Both the position numbers and the translations under genes were made by a program. From positions 3,472,001 through 3,536,000 of the forward strand of contig NZ_AP024828.1 of assembly GCF_019668465.1 (NCBI RefSeq): a stretch of 64,000 bases of DNA. Reading direction: 5' to 3'. Numbering within the stretch: the stretch's first letter is position 1; each line of letters begins with the position of its first letter. This DNA comes from Mycobacterium senriense. GTDB lineage: Bacteria; Actinomycetota; Actinomycetes; Mycobacteriales; Mycobacteriaceae. This document shows positions 1-8,278 of this stretch, piece by piece. The notes beneath the pieces were generated by a model that was not told the DNA's origin, made no database searches, and saw nothing but the letters and a program-made list of their open reading frames with translations.

Positions 1-17
1 GGTCTGGCAGCCGTGCT

Positions 18-41
18 GCCGGTAATATCGAATTTACCGGC
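18..41. repeat. 8-bp inverted repeat at window start
   Basis: GCCGGTAA (18-25) is followed after 8 bases by its exact complement TTACCGGC (34-41). It could be the hairpin of an upstream gene that ends before the window or a regulator site for the SDR gene at 172. There is no T-run after it, so a terminator role is not clear. Confidence 0.35.
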
Positions 42-91
42 ACTTCTTATCTGACCTGCGTATACGCCTTCGTGTCGCATTCTTCCTCTGC

Positions 92-110
92 TACTGTAAT
101 ACCTATCGTA
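92..110 (+). promoter_or_regulatory. Motif-1 site before the SDR gene
   Basis: TACTGTAATACCTATCGTA fits the pattern TACNGTA-N5-TACNGTA with one mismatch in the right half. It ends 61 bases before the SDR start at 172. The same 19-bp layout occurs before five other transcription units in the window, so it is read as an operator for a shared regulator; the regulator is unknown. Confidence 0.55.
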
Positions 111-171
111 GGCTTTTTGGTAAATCGGCTGGACAGGCGAAAATGACCAGACTAGAGCTACGGGTAAAGCG

Positions 172-969
172 ATGGATCTAGGGCTGGCGAATGCCACTGC
201 GGTGGTAGTCGGCGGTAGCCGCGGGATGGGATTGGCCACGGCGCGCTGCTTTGCCGACGAAGGCGCCAGGGTGGCGGTCGTCGGGCGTAGCCGAGGCGCC
301 CTCGATGCGGCGGTGACCGATCTCACCCGGCGCGGCAGCCCGGAGGCGGTCGGACTGGCCGCCGACATCCGGGACGACGATGCGGTCGGCGTGGTGTTCG
401 GCGAGCTCGCGAAGCGATGGGACGGCGAACTCAACGCACTGGTCATCACGGTGGGGCCTGGCGCCGCGGGCACGTTCGAAGATCTGACCGACGACCAGTG
501 GCGCGAGTCGGTCGAAGACGGCGTGCTGGGGATGGTGCGCTGCGTGCGTGCCGCGCTTCCGCTGTTGCGCAAGGCGCAATGGGCCCGGATCGTCACCTTC
601 TCGGCGCACTCGACTCAGCGGCAAAGCGTCATGCTGCCGGCCTACACGGCGGCCAAGTCGATGCTGACGAGCGTTTCGAAGAACCTGTCGCTGCTGCTGG
701 CCAAGGACGAGATCCTGGTGAACGTGGTATCGCCCGGCAGCATCGCGTCGGAATCCCTGGTCGGGTGGGCGAATTCGGTGGGGGTCGACGGCAACGACCC
801 CTACGCTCTGATGGAGGCCATCGCCAAGCATTTCGGCCATCCTGCGCACATGCCGCGTGCGGGCCTGCCGGACGAAATCGGCCCGGTCGCCGCATTCCTG
901 GCCTCGCGCCGCAACTCCTACATGACTGGAGCCAACATCAACGTCGATGGCGGCTCAGACTTCACCTGA
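172..969 (+). CDS. SDR family oxidoreductase
   Basis: This is a 265-residue short-chain dehydrogenase/reductase, a normal length for a classical SDR, expected to oxidise or reduce a hydroxyl/keto group with NAD(P) in the cytosol. The cofactor loop is GGSRGMG (residues 14-20). The catalytic Ser lies near residue 144 and the YxxxK pair is Y158/K162. The usual NNAG stretch is replaced by VGPG near 94-97, seen in some divergent SDRs. The C-terminal MTGANINVDGG stretch is typical. ATG at 172 has only a weak ribosome site. The class I aldolase-like gene follows after 42 bases, so the two are probably co-transcribed from the motif-1 promoter. Substrate unknown. Confidence 0.92.
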   Translation: MDLGLANATAVVVGGSRGMGLATARCFADEGARVAVVGRSRGALDAAVTDLTRRGSPEAVGLAADIRDDDAVGVVFGELAKRWDGELNALVITVGPGAAGTFEDLTDDQWRESVEDGVLGMVRCVRAALPLLRKAQWARIVTFSAHSTQRQSVMLPAYTAAKSMLTSVSKNLSLLLAKDEILVNVVSPGSIASESLVGWANSVGVDGNDPYALMEAIAKHFGHPAHMPRAGLPDEIGPVAAFLASRRNSYMTGANINVDGGSDFT

Positions 970-1011
970 TCTTGGTTCAAGAAATCGATTGGCAGACAAG
1001 AGGAGTCGACC

Positions 1012-2028
1012 ATGGCTACGGCAGCAGAGGCGCGTGCGTGGGCGCCCGGCGCGTTGCGGGGGATCGGTGATTCCCTTTACACCCCGTTCTGCGGCACCGA
1101 CGGCGATGACATCGACTGGGACGCGTACCGGACGCTGGTGCGCTACTGCGTGGGCGATCTCGGGCATCCGATGTTGTGGTGCACCAGCGGAATTGCGGAG
1201 TTCTGGTCGCTGACCCTCGACGAGCGCAAACGCCTGCTGGAGGTGGCCGTCGACGAGGCGCGCAGCATCAATCCCGACGTGGTGGTACAGGCCTGCACGG
1301 CGGCCATGTCGGCCAAGGACTGTGTGGATTTGACGGTGCACGCCCAGGAGGCGGGCGCCGACATCGCCTACATCCAAACGCCGATGATGGAGGCACACGG
1401 CGGCGACGGCGTGCTGCGCTTCTTCGAATACGTGGCGGCGCGCACGAATATCGCGTTGGGCATGTTCAATTCGCCTTCGTCCGGCTATGTGTTGACACCG
1501 GCCGAAAGTGCCCGGATTTACCACGAGGTTCCCGCGGTGTGTGCCACCAAGGAGGGCGCCTTCCGGCCGGCGAGCAGCCGGATGCTGCATGAACTGGCGC
1601 CCGGTCTGGCGGTGTGGGAATGTGACAAGACGGTGTACCGGGCCGGGTGGCTGCGCGACGGAATCGTCTGCCCGGCGCAATTGGGCACCGCGGGTTACCT
1701 TTTCGAAACGCCCACGCGACGCCTGTTCTCCGAATACTGGGAGCTGGTGCGCAGCGACAAGCTCGTGGAGGCCATGGACTACGGCCGCGAGTCCGGCCTG
1801 GACCAGTTCGATCTCGACATCGGATCCTGGTGGACGTGCTACCCGGGGCGAGCGGATTACTTCACGCACTGGGGCGGCGCGTTCAAGTACGCCGCGTCGC
1901 TGCTTGGCCTGCCAATCGGGGCGTATCCGCACTCCCGTCCCCCGCAGGCCGAGCTGCCCGCCGCGGCGAAGGCCCAGATCGAGAACGCCTACCAGCGCCT
2001 GGGCCTTCTAGAAACCGTGTTGCAGTAG
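1012..2028 (+). CDS. Dihydrodipicolinate synthase-family class I aldolase/lyase
   Basis: This 338-residue TIM-barrel protein belongs to the DapA/NanA/hydratase-aldolase superfamily. K180 in CATKEG is the expected Schiff-base lysine. The loop that reads YNxPxxTG in true DHDPS reads FNSPSSGY here (about 152-159), so the proton-relay Tyr is Phe. The GTTGE motif is replaced by CTSGIAE. These changes argue against lysine biosynthesis. Family knowledge (NahE/PhdJ hydratase-aldolases of aromatic degradation) and the catabolic neighbours suggest a retro-aldol or hydratase-aldolase that removes pyruvate or a related keto acid. AGGAG lies a few bases before the ATG at 1012. A strong hairpin follows the stop. 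Confidence 0.85.
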   Translation: MATAAEARAWAPGALRGIGDSLYTPFCGTDGDDIDWDAYRTLVRYCVGDLGHPMLWCTSGIAEFWSLTLDERKRLLEVAVDEARSINPDVVVQACTAAMSAKDCVDLTVHAQEAGADIAYIQTPMMEAHGGDGVLRFFEYVAARTNIALGMFNSPSSGYVLTPAESARIYHEVPAVCATKEGAFRPASSRMLHELAPGLAVWECDKTVYRAGWLRDGIVCPAQLGTAGYLFETPTRRLFSEYWELVRSDKLVEAMDYGRESGLDQFDLDIGSWWTCYPGRADYFTHWGGAFKYAASLLGLPIGAYPHSRPPQAELPAAAKAQIENAYQRLGLLETVLQ

Positions 2029-2046
2029 AGGGAATTACACAGCGAA

Positions 2047-2073
2047 GCGGGCCCGGTCGGCGACCGGGCCCGC
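2047..2073. terminator. Bidirectional hairpin between convergent genes
   Basis: Twelve bases (2047-2058) pair perfectly with 2062-2073 around a 3-base loop, giving a very GC-rich stem. It sits 18 bases after the aldolase stop and 16 bases before the CsbD stop on the other strand, the expected place for a shared terminator. There is no T-tract, which is usual in mycobacteria. Confidence 0.75.
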
Positions 2074-2089
2074 TCCATTAGCTGGCCGT

Positions 2090-2329
2090 CTAGTTCTGCT
2101 CGGCCCGCTCACGCTCCTCGTAGGCCTTCGCCTTGCCGCGGGCCTTCTCAGCAGCGGCTTCCTTCTTGCCGGCGCTGCGCTGCGCGTCCGCCTTGTCCTG
2201 CTGAGCCTTGCCCTCGTCGATCAGGCCGTCGTTGCCGATGATGATCCCGATGACCTGCTTGGTCTTGCCCAGGGCATCTTCGACGATGCCTCGAACGAGC
2301 TCGATCGGACCGCTCTTGACGTCAACCAT
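2090..2329 (-). CDS. CsbD family stress protein
   Basis: This 79-residue, highly charged, Lys/Ala/Glu-rich protein has the CsbD layout: a short N-terminal segment with GKTKQVIG-type sequence, then a helical tail rich in Lys, Ala and Glu. CsbD proteins are small general-stress proteins of unknown mechanism; in Bacillus the gene is under sigma B. The ATG at 2329 is chosen because GGGAGG lies about 7 bases upstream; the reading frame continues further upstream but that part does not resemble CsbD. A weak sigma F-like promoter lies upstream. It is unrelated in function to the catabolic genes around it. Confidence 0.85.
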   Translation of the reverse strand: MVDVKSGPIELVRGIVEDALGKTKQVIGIIIGNDGLIDEGKAQQDKADAQRSAGKKEAAAEKARGKAKAYEERERAEQN

Positions 2330-2367
2330 TGCATCTACCTCCCATTGTCGGCTGGCTTGTACTGGGT

Positions 2368-2393
2368 TTCCCGATCGCCCGACAGACGCAAAC
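2368..2393 (-). promoter_or_regulatory. Possible sigma F-type promoter of csbD
   Basis: On the minus strand GTTT (2393-2390) is followed by 17 bases and GGGAA (2372-2368). The mycobacterial sigma F pattern is GTTT-N15-17-GGGTA, so the -10 has one mismatch. It lies about 39 bases before the csbD start. Stress-sigma control of CsbD genes is known in Bacillus; here it is only a candidate. Confidence 0.3.
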
Positions 2394-2609
2394 GTGGCTC
2401 CAACGTGTCCCACACCACAAGAATTAAGTCTTGCCACGTCGCGGCCGGTTTGTGGGAGGAAAAAGAGTTGTCGGCGTTCGGTTACGGCGCCGTCAAATTC
2501 GTTGTTCGGCGGGCCATCCATCCGTGGGTGGCTAAAGCGAAGGTTCGGCGCCCGAAAGCGCAGTTTAGCCGGGGTTTCACCCCCCGACGGCGCCGGTTGT
2601 GGAATGCGG

Positions 2610-2628
2610 TACCGATAGGTATACAGTA
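2610..2628 (-). promoter_or_regulatory. Motif-1 site before the enoyl-CoA hydratase operon
   Basis: Read on the minus strand the site is TACTGTATACCTATCGGTA. It shares TACTGTA, CCTATCG and the terminal GTA with the site at 92-110. It ends 45 bases before the hydratase ATG, a typical operator position. Confidence 0.55.
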
Positions 2629-2673
2629 TGGGTACAAACTCGCCTGTTGATCGGCTATGAGGGGACGGGTCCG

Positions 2674-3519
2674 ATGAGCGCCGCCGACCATGTGGTCACC
2701 GATGAGGCGGTGCTGTATGAGACCACTGAAACCGGTGTTGCAACTCTGACGTTCAACCGCCCGGATCGACTCAACGCCTGGGGCCCCGACATCGCCGCCG
2801 GGTTCTATGCGGCGATCGACCGCGCCGAGCAGGACCCGGCCGTCCGGGCCATCATATTGACCGGACGGGGCCGGGGGTTTTGTGCCGGCGCGTATTTGGG
2901 CGCGCCGAGTTCGGCACCCAGCTACGGCGAGACGATGGAGAAGGCGGCGCAGACGAACCTGGCCGACCTGGTCGGGGAGCGCCCGCCCCATTTCGTCACG
3001 ACGCTGCGCAAGCCCGTCATCGCGGCCATCAACGGTGCGTGCGTCGGCATCGGGTTGACCCAGGCGCTGATGTGCGATGTCCGGTTCGCGGCCGCCGGCG
3101 CGAAGTTCGGCGCCGTGTTCGCGCGCCGCGGTCTGATCGCGGAATTCGGGATTTCCTGGATACTGCCGCGGCTGACCAACTGGGGCGTGGCTCTCGATCT
3201 GTTGCTGAGCGGGCGGACCTTCCTCGCCGAGGAGGCGGCCGAGCTGGGCCTCGTGAAAGAGGTTGTCGCTCCGGACAGTCTGATGAAACGCGCCCTGGAC
3301 TACGCCGAGGACATCGCCGCGAATTGCTCCCCGGCGTCGATGGCCGTGATCAAGAGGCAGGTCTACGGCGACGCGACCCGCGGCGTCGAACAGGCCAATT
3401 CGCTCGCCGAAGTTTTGTTGCACGAGGCCATGCCGCGCCCGGACGTGATCGAGGGCATCACGAGTTTTCTCGAAAAGCGGCCGCCGCAATTCCCGTCGCT
3501 CGATTCGACCGACGCTTAG
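2674..3519 (+). CDS. Enoyl-CoA hydratase/isomerase family protein
   Basis: This 281-residue crotonase-fold protein is expected to hydrate or isomerise an unsaturated acyl-CoA. The first oxyanion-hole segment is GRGFCAGA and the second is NGACVGIGL. In the active-site loop ARRGLIAEFGIS only the second of the two Glu residues of classic hydratases is kept, an arrangement common in crotonase-fold isomerases, so isomerase activity is possible. ATG at 2674 is chosen: AGGGGAC lies just upstream and the protein then starts at the usual distance from the fold; the frame also extends 25 codons upstream without family similarity. First gene of an operon running to 9478. Confidence 0.88.
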   Translation: MSAADHVVTDEAVLYETTETGVATLTFNRPDRLNAWGPDIAAGFYAAIDRAEQDPAVRAIILTGRGRGFCAGAYLGAPSSAPSYGETMEKAAQTNLADLVGERPPHFVTTLRKPVIAAINGACVGIGLTQALMCDVRFAAAGAKFGAVFARRGLIAEFGISWILPRLTNWGVALDLLLSGRTFLAEEAAELGLVKEVVAPDSLMKRALDYAEDIAANCSPASMAVIKRQVYGDATRGVEQANSLAEVLLHEAMPRPDVIEGITSFLEKRPPQFPSLDSTDA

Positions 3520-3548
3520 TGTTCGCCGGTATGGCGGAAAGGATGATT

Positions 3549-4751
3549 ATGGCCGACTTGGGTTACCAGGCGATCGACGTTGACAACCACTACTACGAGC
3601 CGCTGGACTCCTTCACCCGCCACCTGGACAAGAGGTTCAAACGGCGCGGCGTCCAGATGGTCAATGAGGGCAAGCGGACCTGGGCCGTGATCGGGGATCG
3701 CGTCAACCACTTCATCCCCAACCCCACTTTCGACCCGATCATCGTGCCGGGCTGCCTCGATCTGTTGTTCCGCGGCGAGATTCCCGAAGGCGTCGACCCG
3801 GCCTCGCTGATGAAGGTCGAACGGCTGGCGGACCATCCCGAGTATCAGAACCGCGACGCCAGGATCACGGTGATGGACACCCAGGACATCGAGACGGTGT
3901 TCATGCTGCCGACCTTCGGGTGCGGGGTCGAGGAGGCGCTCAAACACGACATCGAGGCGACGATGGCTTCGGTGCATGCGTTCAATCTGTGGCTCGACGA
4001 GGACTGGGGCTTCGCCCGGCCCGATCGCCGAATCATTGCCGCGCCGATCATTTCGCTGGCCGACCCGGCCAAGGCGGTCGAAGAGGTCGAGTTCGTGTTG
4101 GCGCGCGGCGCCAAGCTGGTGCTGGTTCGGCCGGCGCCGGTGCCCGGCCTGGTCAAACCCCGGTCGCTGGGTGATCCCAGCCATGACGCGGTGTGGGCCC
4201 GGCTGGCCGAGGCGGGGGTGCCGGTGGGATTCCACCTGTCCGACAGCGGTTATCTGCACATCGCGGCGGCGTGGGGCGGCAAGGCGACGTTCGAAGGCTT
4301 CGGTGCCAAGGATCCGCTGGATCAGGTGCTACTCGACGACCGGGCGATCCACGACACGATGGCCTCGATGATCGTGCACGGGGTGTTCACCCGTCATCCG
4401 ACACTCAAGGCGGTCAGCATCGAGAACGGCTCCTACTTCGTGCACCGGCTGATCAAGCGCCTGAAGAAGGCGGCGAACACCCAGCCCCGGTTCTTCCCCG
4501 AAGACCCGGTGGAGCAGTTGCGCAACAACGTGTGGGTCGCCCCTTACTACGAGGACGACCTGGCGGAGCTGGCCGAGGCCATCGGCGTCGACAAGATTCT
4601 GTTCGGTTCCGACTGGCCGCACGGAGAGGGCCTCGAAGCGCCGGTATCGTTTGCCGAGGAGCTGAAAGGCTTCAGCGAGTCCGACGTTCGAAAGATTATG
4701 CGCGACAACGCGCTAGACCTCCTTGGCGTCCAAGTCGGCTCGGCTGCCTGA
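3549..4751 (+). CDS. Amidohydrolase family protein (PF04909 type)
   Basis: This 400-residue TIM-barrel protein belongs to the amidohydrolase group that includes ACMSD-like decarboxylases and hydratases. It starts with a metal-site-like DVDNHYYEP stretch rather than HxH, has GFHLSDSGY mid-protein, and carries the hallmark FGSDWPHGEG near the C-terminus. A close paralogue lies at 40185-41390. ATG at 3549 is preferred because GGAAAGG sits 7 bases upstream; ATGs at 3531 and 3543 are alternatives. The reading frame is open far upstream but antiparallel to real family sequence. Reaction in the pathway unknown: hydrolysis, decarboxylation or hydration of a ring-derived acid are all possible. Confidence 0.85.
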   Translation: MADLGYQAIDVDNHYYEPLDSFTRHLDKRFKRRGVQMVNEGKRTWAVIGDRVNHFIPNPTFDPIIVPGCLDLLFRGEIPEGVDPASLMKVERLADHPEYQNRDARITVMDTQDIETVFMLPTFGCGVEEALKHDIEATMASVHAFNLWLDEDWGFARPDRRIIAAPIISLADPAKAVEEVEFVLARGAKLVLVRPAPVPGLVKPRSLGDPSHDAVWARLAEAGVPVGFHLSDSGYLHIAAAWGGKATFEGFGAKDPLDQVLLDDRAIHDTMASMIVHGVFTRHPTLKAVSIENGSYFVHRLIKRLKKAANTQPRFFPEDPVEQLRNNVWVAPYYEDDLAELAEAIGVDKILFGSDWPHGEGLEAPVSFAEELKGFSESDVRKIMRDNALDLLGVQVGSAA

Positions 4752-4782
4752 TCGACTTGATTACCCAAGGCCGGCTACGCCC

Positions 4783-6402
4783 GTGAGCGAATGGACCATA
4801 GGGGCGGTTCTCGACGAAATCGCCGACGTCATCGGAGACCGGACGATGACGGTGTGCGGCAGCCGCCGCAGTACTTTCCGCGAGTCGGCAGAGCGCACCC
4901 GACGGCTGGCGAATTTCCTGGCAGGCCACGGGTTAGGTGCGCACCGGGAACGCGCATCTCTGCAGAACTGGGAATGCGGGCAGCACCGGGTCGCGCTGGT
5001 CATGCACAACGATCTGTACCCGGACATGGTCATCGGCTGCCTCAAGGCCCGCACCGTCCCGGTGAACATCAACTACAACTACACGCCGCGCGAGGTCGGC
5101 GAGCTGCTCGACTACGTGAAACCCCGAGCGGTCATCTACCACCGCGCCTTGGGCGCAAAATTCGCCGACGTGCTGACGCGCGTTGACGTGCTGGTGTCGG
5201 TCGACGACGGAAGCGACGTCCCGGAGTTACCCGGCGCGGCGTCGTTGGAAGACGCACTGGCGCAGGGGGATACCGACCATGGCGGGACACCGTCCCCGGA
5301 CGACGTGCTGATGATCTGCACCGGCGGCACGACCGGCAGGCCCAAGGGCGTGCTGTGGCGACAGTCCGACATCTACGTGTCCTCGATGGTGGGGGCCGAC
5401 CACGCCTGCGCCCGGGAGATCCACGACAAGGTGCGGGGCGACGCCGGTGCCCCGTGGTTCGCTGTCTCGCCGCTGATGCATGCGGCCGGCATGTGGACGG
5501 CGTTCGCGGCGATCATGGCGGGCACGCCCGTGGTGCTCTACGACACCTCGAAAAGACTTGACCCGCACGGCGTCTGGGAGACGGCCGAGCGTGAGAAGGT
5601 CGGCATGATGACCATGGTCGGGGACGCCTACGCCGCACCGCTGGTGGCGCAGTTGCAGGGTGGCTCCTACGAGCTGTCGTCGTTGTACGCCATCGGCACC
5701 GGCGGTGCCGCGACCAATCCGAAATATCAGCAGGCCTTGCTGGAACTGCTGCCCCACATCACCCTCATCAACGGTTACGGCTCATCGGAGACGGGGAACA
5801 TGGGCTTCGGCCACAGCAGGCGAGGCACCCAGGCCGACACCTTCACACTGCGCGAGGGCGGGTTGGTGCTGTCCGAGGATTACAGCCACTTCCTTTCCCC
5901 CGGCGAGTCGGAGGTGGGCTGGGTCGCCCGGGCAGGACGAATACCGTTGGGATATTTCAACGATCCCGAAGCCACCCGCAAGACCTTCCCCGAGATCGAC
6001 GGCAAGCGGGTGGTGATATCCGGTGACCGGGCCGGGCTGGAACCCGACGGGTCGTTGCGGTTGTACGGCCGCGACTCGCTGGTGGTCAACACCGGCGGCG
6101 AAAAGGTTTTCATCGAGGAGGTCGAAGAGGTGCTGCGCGCGCATCCGGCGATCGCCGACGCGCTGGTGGTCGGCCGGCCCAGCGAGCGGTGGGGCGAAGA
6201 ACTCGTCGCCCTCGTCGAACTCCGTGATGGGGCCGCCGCGGCCGCCGAGGAGTTGCACACACTCTGCACGTCGCGACTGGCGCGGTTCAAGGCGCCCAAG
6301 GAGTTCCTCGTCGTCGAGCAGGTCCAGCGGTTGGGCAACGGCAAGGCCGATTACCGTTGGGCGAAACGTCACGCGACAGCAAGGGCGCCGATGTCGACAT
6401 GA
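4783..6402 (+). CDS. FadD-type acyl-CoA synthetase
   Basis: This 539-residue ANL-superfamily enzyme activates a carboxylate to its CoA thioester through an acyl-adenylate. The ATP loop is TGGTTGRPKG, the A5 region is YGSSETG, and the C-terminal LGNGKADYRWAK supplies the catalytic Lys. An unusual insert with HRERASLQNWECGQ after the first strand is shared in outline with the paralogue at 13514-15166. GTG at 4783 is chosen because the protein then begins MSEWTIG, the family-like start; TTG at 4723 would overlap the preceding gene by 29 bases. The last codons overlap the next gene by ATGA. Confidence 0.9.
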   Translation: MSEWTIGAVLDEIADVIGDRTMTVCGSRRSTFRESAERTRRLANFLAGHGLGAHRERASLQNWECGQHRVALVMHNDLYPDMVIGCLKARTVPVNINYNYTPREVGELLDYVKPRAVIYHRALGAKFADVLTRVDVLVSVDDGSDVPELPGAASLEDALAQGDTDHGGTPSPDDVLMICTGGTTGRPKGVLWRQSDIYVSSMVGADHACAREIHDKVRGDAGAPWFAVSPLMHAAGMWTAFAAIMAGTPVVLYDTSKRLDPHGVWETAEREKVGMMTMVGDAYAAPLVAQLQGGSYELSSLYAIGTGGAATNPKYQQALLELLPHITLINGYGSSETGNMGFGHSRRGTQADTFTLREGGLVLSEDYSHFLSPGESEVGWVARAGRIPLGYFNDPEATRKTFPEIDGKRVVISGDRAGLEPDGSLRLYGRDSLVVNTGGEKVFIEEVEEVLRAHPAIADALVVGRPSERWGEELVALVELRDGAAAAAEELHTLCTSRLARFKAPKEFLVVEQVQRLGNGKADYRWAKRHATARAPMST

Positions 6403-7229
6403 AAGCTATCGATTGCCTGGTCAACGTGCACTTCGGCGAGACCGAGCAGCAGCCGACCTGGATGCTCAAGGTGCGTGACGACTACTTCAAGGGCCCGGAG
6501 TCCATGTTCGCCCCGGTCGAGTTGTCGAAGTTGCTCGAGGAGATGGACGCCCGAGGTGTGCGCAAGGCGATCTTGATGGACAACCTGGCCAAGCCGTCGG
6601 TGACCGCGCGCAAATTCGTCGAGGAGAAGCCGAATCGTTTCGCCCTGGCGATGGGCGGGGCGAACCTGCTGCGCCCGATGCCGTCCCTGCGCGAACTATC
6701 GGCCGTCGTCAAAGACCTGCCTGTCGCCTATGCCGCTGTGGGACCGAGCTTTTGGGGCGATGGTCAGTACCCGCCCAGCGACGCCGTCTATTACCCGCTG
6801 TACACCAAGTGCGCCGAGCTCGAGCTGCCGCTGTGTATCAACACCGGCATCCCCGGGCCTCCCATCCCCGGCGAGGTGCAGAATCCGATCCATCTGGACC
6901 GGGTCTGCGTGCGATTCCCGGAATTGAAGCTGTGCATGATTCACGGCGCGGACCCGTGGTGGGACGTCGCGATCAGGCTGTTGATCAAATACGAAAACCT
7001 GCGGTTGATGACGTCGGCGTGGTCGCCGAAGCGGTTGCCGGACAGCCTGTTGCACTACATGCGGACCCGCGGGCCGAACAAGGTCATCTTTGCTTCCGAC
7101 TGGCCGGTGCTGAAAATGCACCGCGTCGTTCCCGAAGCTGCCGCGCTCGACTTGCCCGCCGACGTGCTCGACAACTATCTCTACAACAATGCCCAAGAAT
7201 TCTTCTTCGGTGGCCAGGAGGAAGGCTGA
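6399..7229 (+). CDS. Amidohydrolase family protein, second type
   Basis: This 276-residue protein is a shorter member of the amidohydrolase fold. It has MIHGADPWWD in the middle and FASDWPVLK near the C-terminus, matching the SDWP motif of the family, but the N-terminal metal-binding HxH is replaced by NVHFGE. ATG at 6399 overlaps the preceding TGA as ATGA, a strong sign of translational coupling with the acyl-CoA synthetase. It is not a close copy of the other two amidohydrolases in the window. Function in the pathway cannot be read from sequence. Confidence 0.83.
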   Translation: MKAIDCLVNVHFGETEQQPTWMLKVRDDYFKGPESMFAPVELSKLLEEMDARGVRKAILMDNLAKPSVTARKFVEEKPNRFALAMGGANLLRPMPSLRELSAVVKDLPVAYAAVGPSFWGDGQYPPSDAVYYPLYTKCAELELPLCINTGIPGPPIPGEVQNPIHLDRVCVRFPELKLCMIHGADPWWDVAIRLLIKYENLRLMTSAWSPKRLPDSLLHYMRTRGPNKVIFASDWPVLKMHRVVPEAAALDLPADVLDNYLYNNAQEFFFGGQEEG

Positions 7230-7231
7230 GG

Positions 7232-8278
7232 ATGGACCGCTATGAACTACGCAGGCTCGACTACAGCCTGACGTCGGATCACGAGGCGCTGCAGGCCGCC
7301 TACCGCGATTTCTTCAAGACGCATTGTTCGATCGAAACCGTGCGCGCCGCCGAGGAAACCGGCTTCGACAAGAACCTGTGGGAACGGTTGTGCGCCATGG
7401 GTGCAACGACGATGGCCGTCCCGGAATCCGCGGGCGGAGACGGTGCGACGATGGTCGACCTGACGCTGGTGGCCGAGGAGATCGGGCGGTCGCTGGCGCC
7501 GGTACCGTGGATCGACCAGGTCTGCACCGCACGGCTGCTGGCGCGGCTCGGCGCGGCCGAACCCGACGTCGTCCACGGCAAGCGACTCGCCGCATTCGAT
7601 CCGCAGCACGACAGCGCGGCCGGTGCCCGGCTCCTGCCCACCGGGTCGATTGCCGACCAGATCATCGTTCGCGACGGCGACGACGTCGTCGCGCTGACCT
7701 TCGGAACGCGCCCGACCAAGGTGGACAACATCGGCCGGTTGCCGATGGCCTGGGTGGACCCCGCGACCGCCGACACCCGCACCGTGCTGGCCAGCGGATC
7801 CGGCGCATTGGCGCAATATCAACGGGCGCTGGATGAGTGGCGCGTGCTGAGCGCCTCGGCGCTGGTGGGCCTGGTGGAGGAGACCATGACCATCGCGGCC
7901 GAGTTCGCCAAGTCCCGCTACACGCTGGGTGTGCCGATCTCGACGCTGCAGGGCATCTCTCATCCGCTGGCCAACATCGCGATCACCGTGCAGGGCGGCC
8001 GCAACCTGGCGCGGCGCGCGGCCTGGTTTTTGGACAACGAGCCGCAGGAGCGACCGGAGCTGGCGCCCTCGGCGTTCGTGTTCATGGCTGAGGAGGCGGC
8101 GAAGGCCGCGACCATGGCGGTGCATATCCAAGGCGGACTCGGTGTTTCGGCGGAGGCCGCCGCGACCGCGTATCTGGTGCGCGCCCGCGGTTGGGCACTG
8201 GCCGGTGATGATCCCGGCGCCAGCGCCAAGTACATCGGCGAGCTGGTCGCCGCCCGCGAAAGTGGAAGGGGCGCCTAA
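7232..8278 (+). CDS. Acyl-CoA dehydrogenase, short subunit (FadE-like)
   Basis: This 348-residue acyl-CoA dehydrogenase-fold protein has the C-terminal helical domain (SASALVGLVEE, KSRYTLGVPISTLQG) and HIQGGLGVS near the end. The central beta domain is short and weakly conserved, as in the non-catalytic subunit of mycobacterial alpha2beta2 enzymes such as ChsE1-ChsE2. GGAGGAAGG precedes ATG at 7232 and overlaps the preceding stop. The next gene, a second dehydrogenase, starts on the base after its stop, so the two very probably form a heteromer that desaturates an acyl-CoA using FAD. Confidence 0.88.
   Translation: MDRYELRRLDYSLTSDHEALQAAYRDFFKTHCSIETVRAAEETGFDKNLWERLCAMGATTMAVPESAGGDGATMVDLTLVAEEIGRSLAPVPWIDQVCTARLLARLGAAEPDVVHGKRLAAFDPQHDSAAGARLLPTGSIADQIIVRDGDDVVALTFGTRPTKVDNIGRLPMAWVDPATADTRTVLASGSGALAQYQRALDEWRVLSASALVGLVEETMTIAAEFAKSRYTLGVPISTLQGISHPLANIAITVQGGRNLARRAAWFLDNEPQERPELAPSAFVFMAEEAAKAATMAVHIQGGLGVSAEAAATAYLVRARGWALAGDDPGASAKYIGELVAARESGRGA

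Larger units (their letters stand above)
2330..2673. other. Divergent intergenic region csbD / enoyl-CoA hydratase
   Basis: These 344 bases separate two divergent genes. They hold the possible csbD promoter (2368-2393) and the motif-1 site at 2610-2628. Open frames crossing the gap give low-complexity, Arg-rich translations that resemble no family, so no extra gene is called. Confidence 0.6.

Noticed and set aside
955..1932. 325-codon minus-strand frame
   Set aside because: Antisense to the DapA-like gene; no recognisable protein features.
2880..3548. Upstream extension of the amidohydrolase reading frame across the hydratase gene
   Set aside because: The extension is Arg-rich, has no family similarity and overlaps a clear gene; a ribosome site marks ATG 3549.
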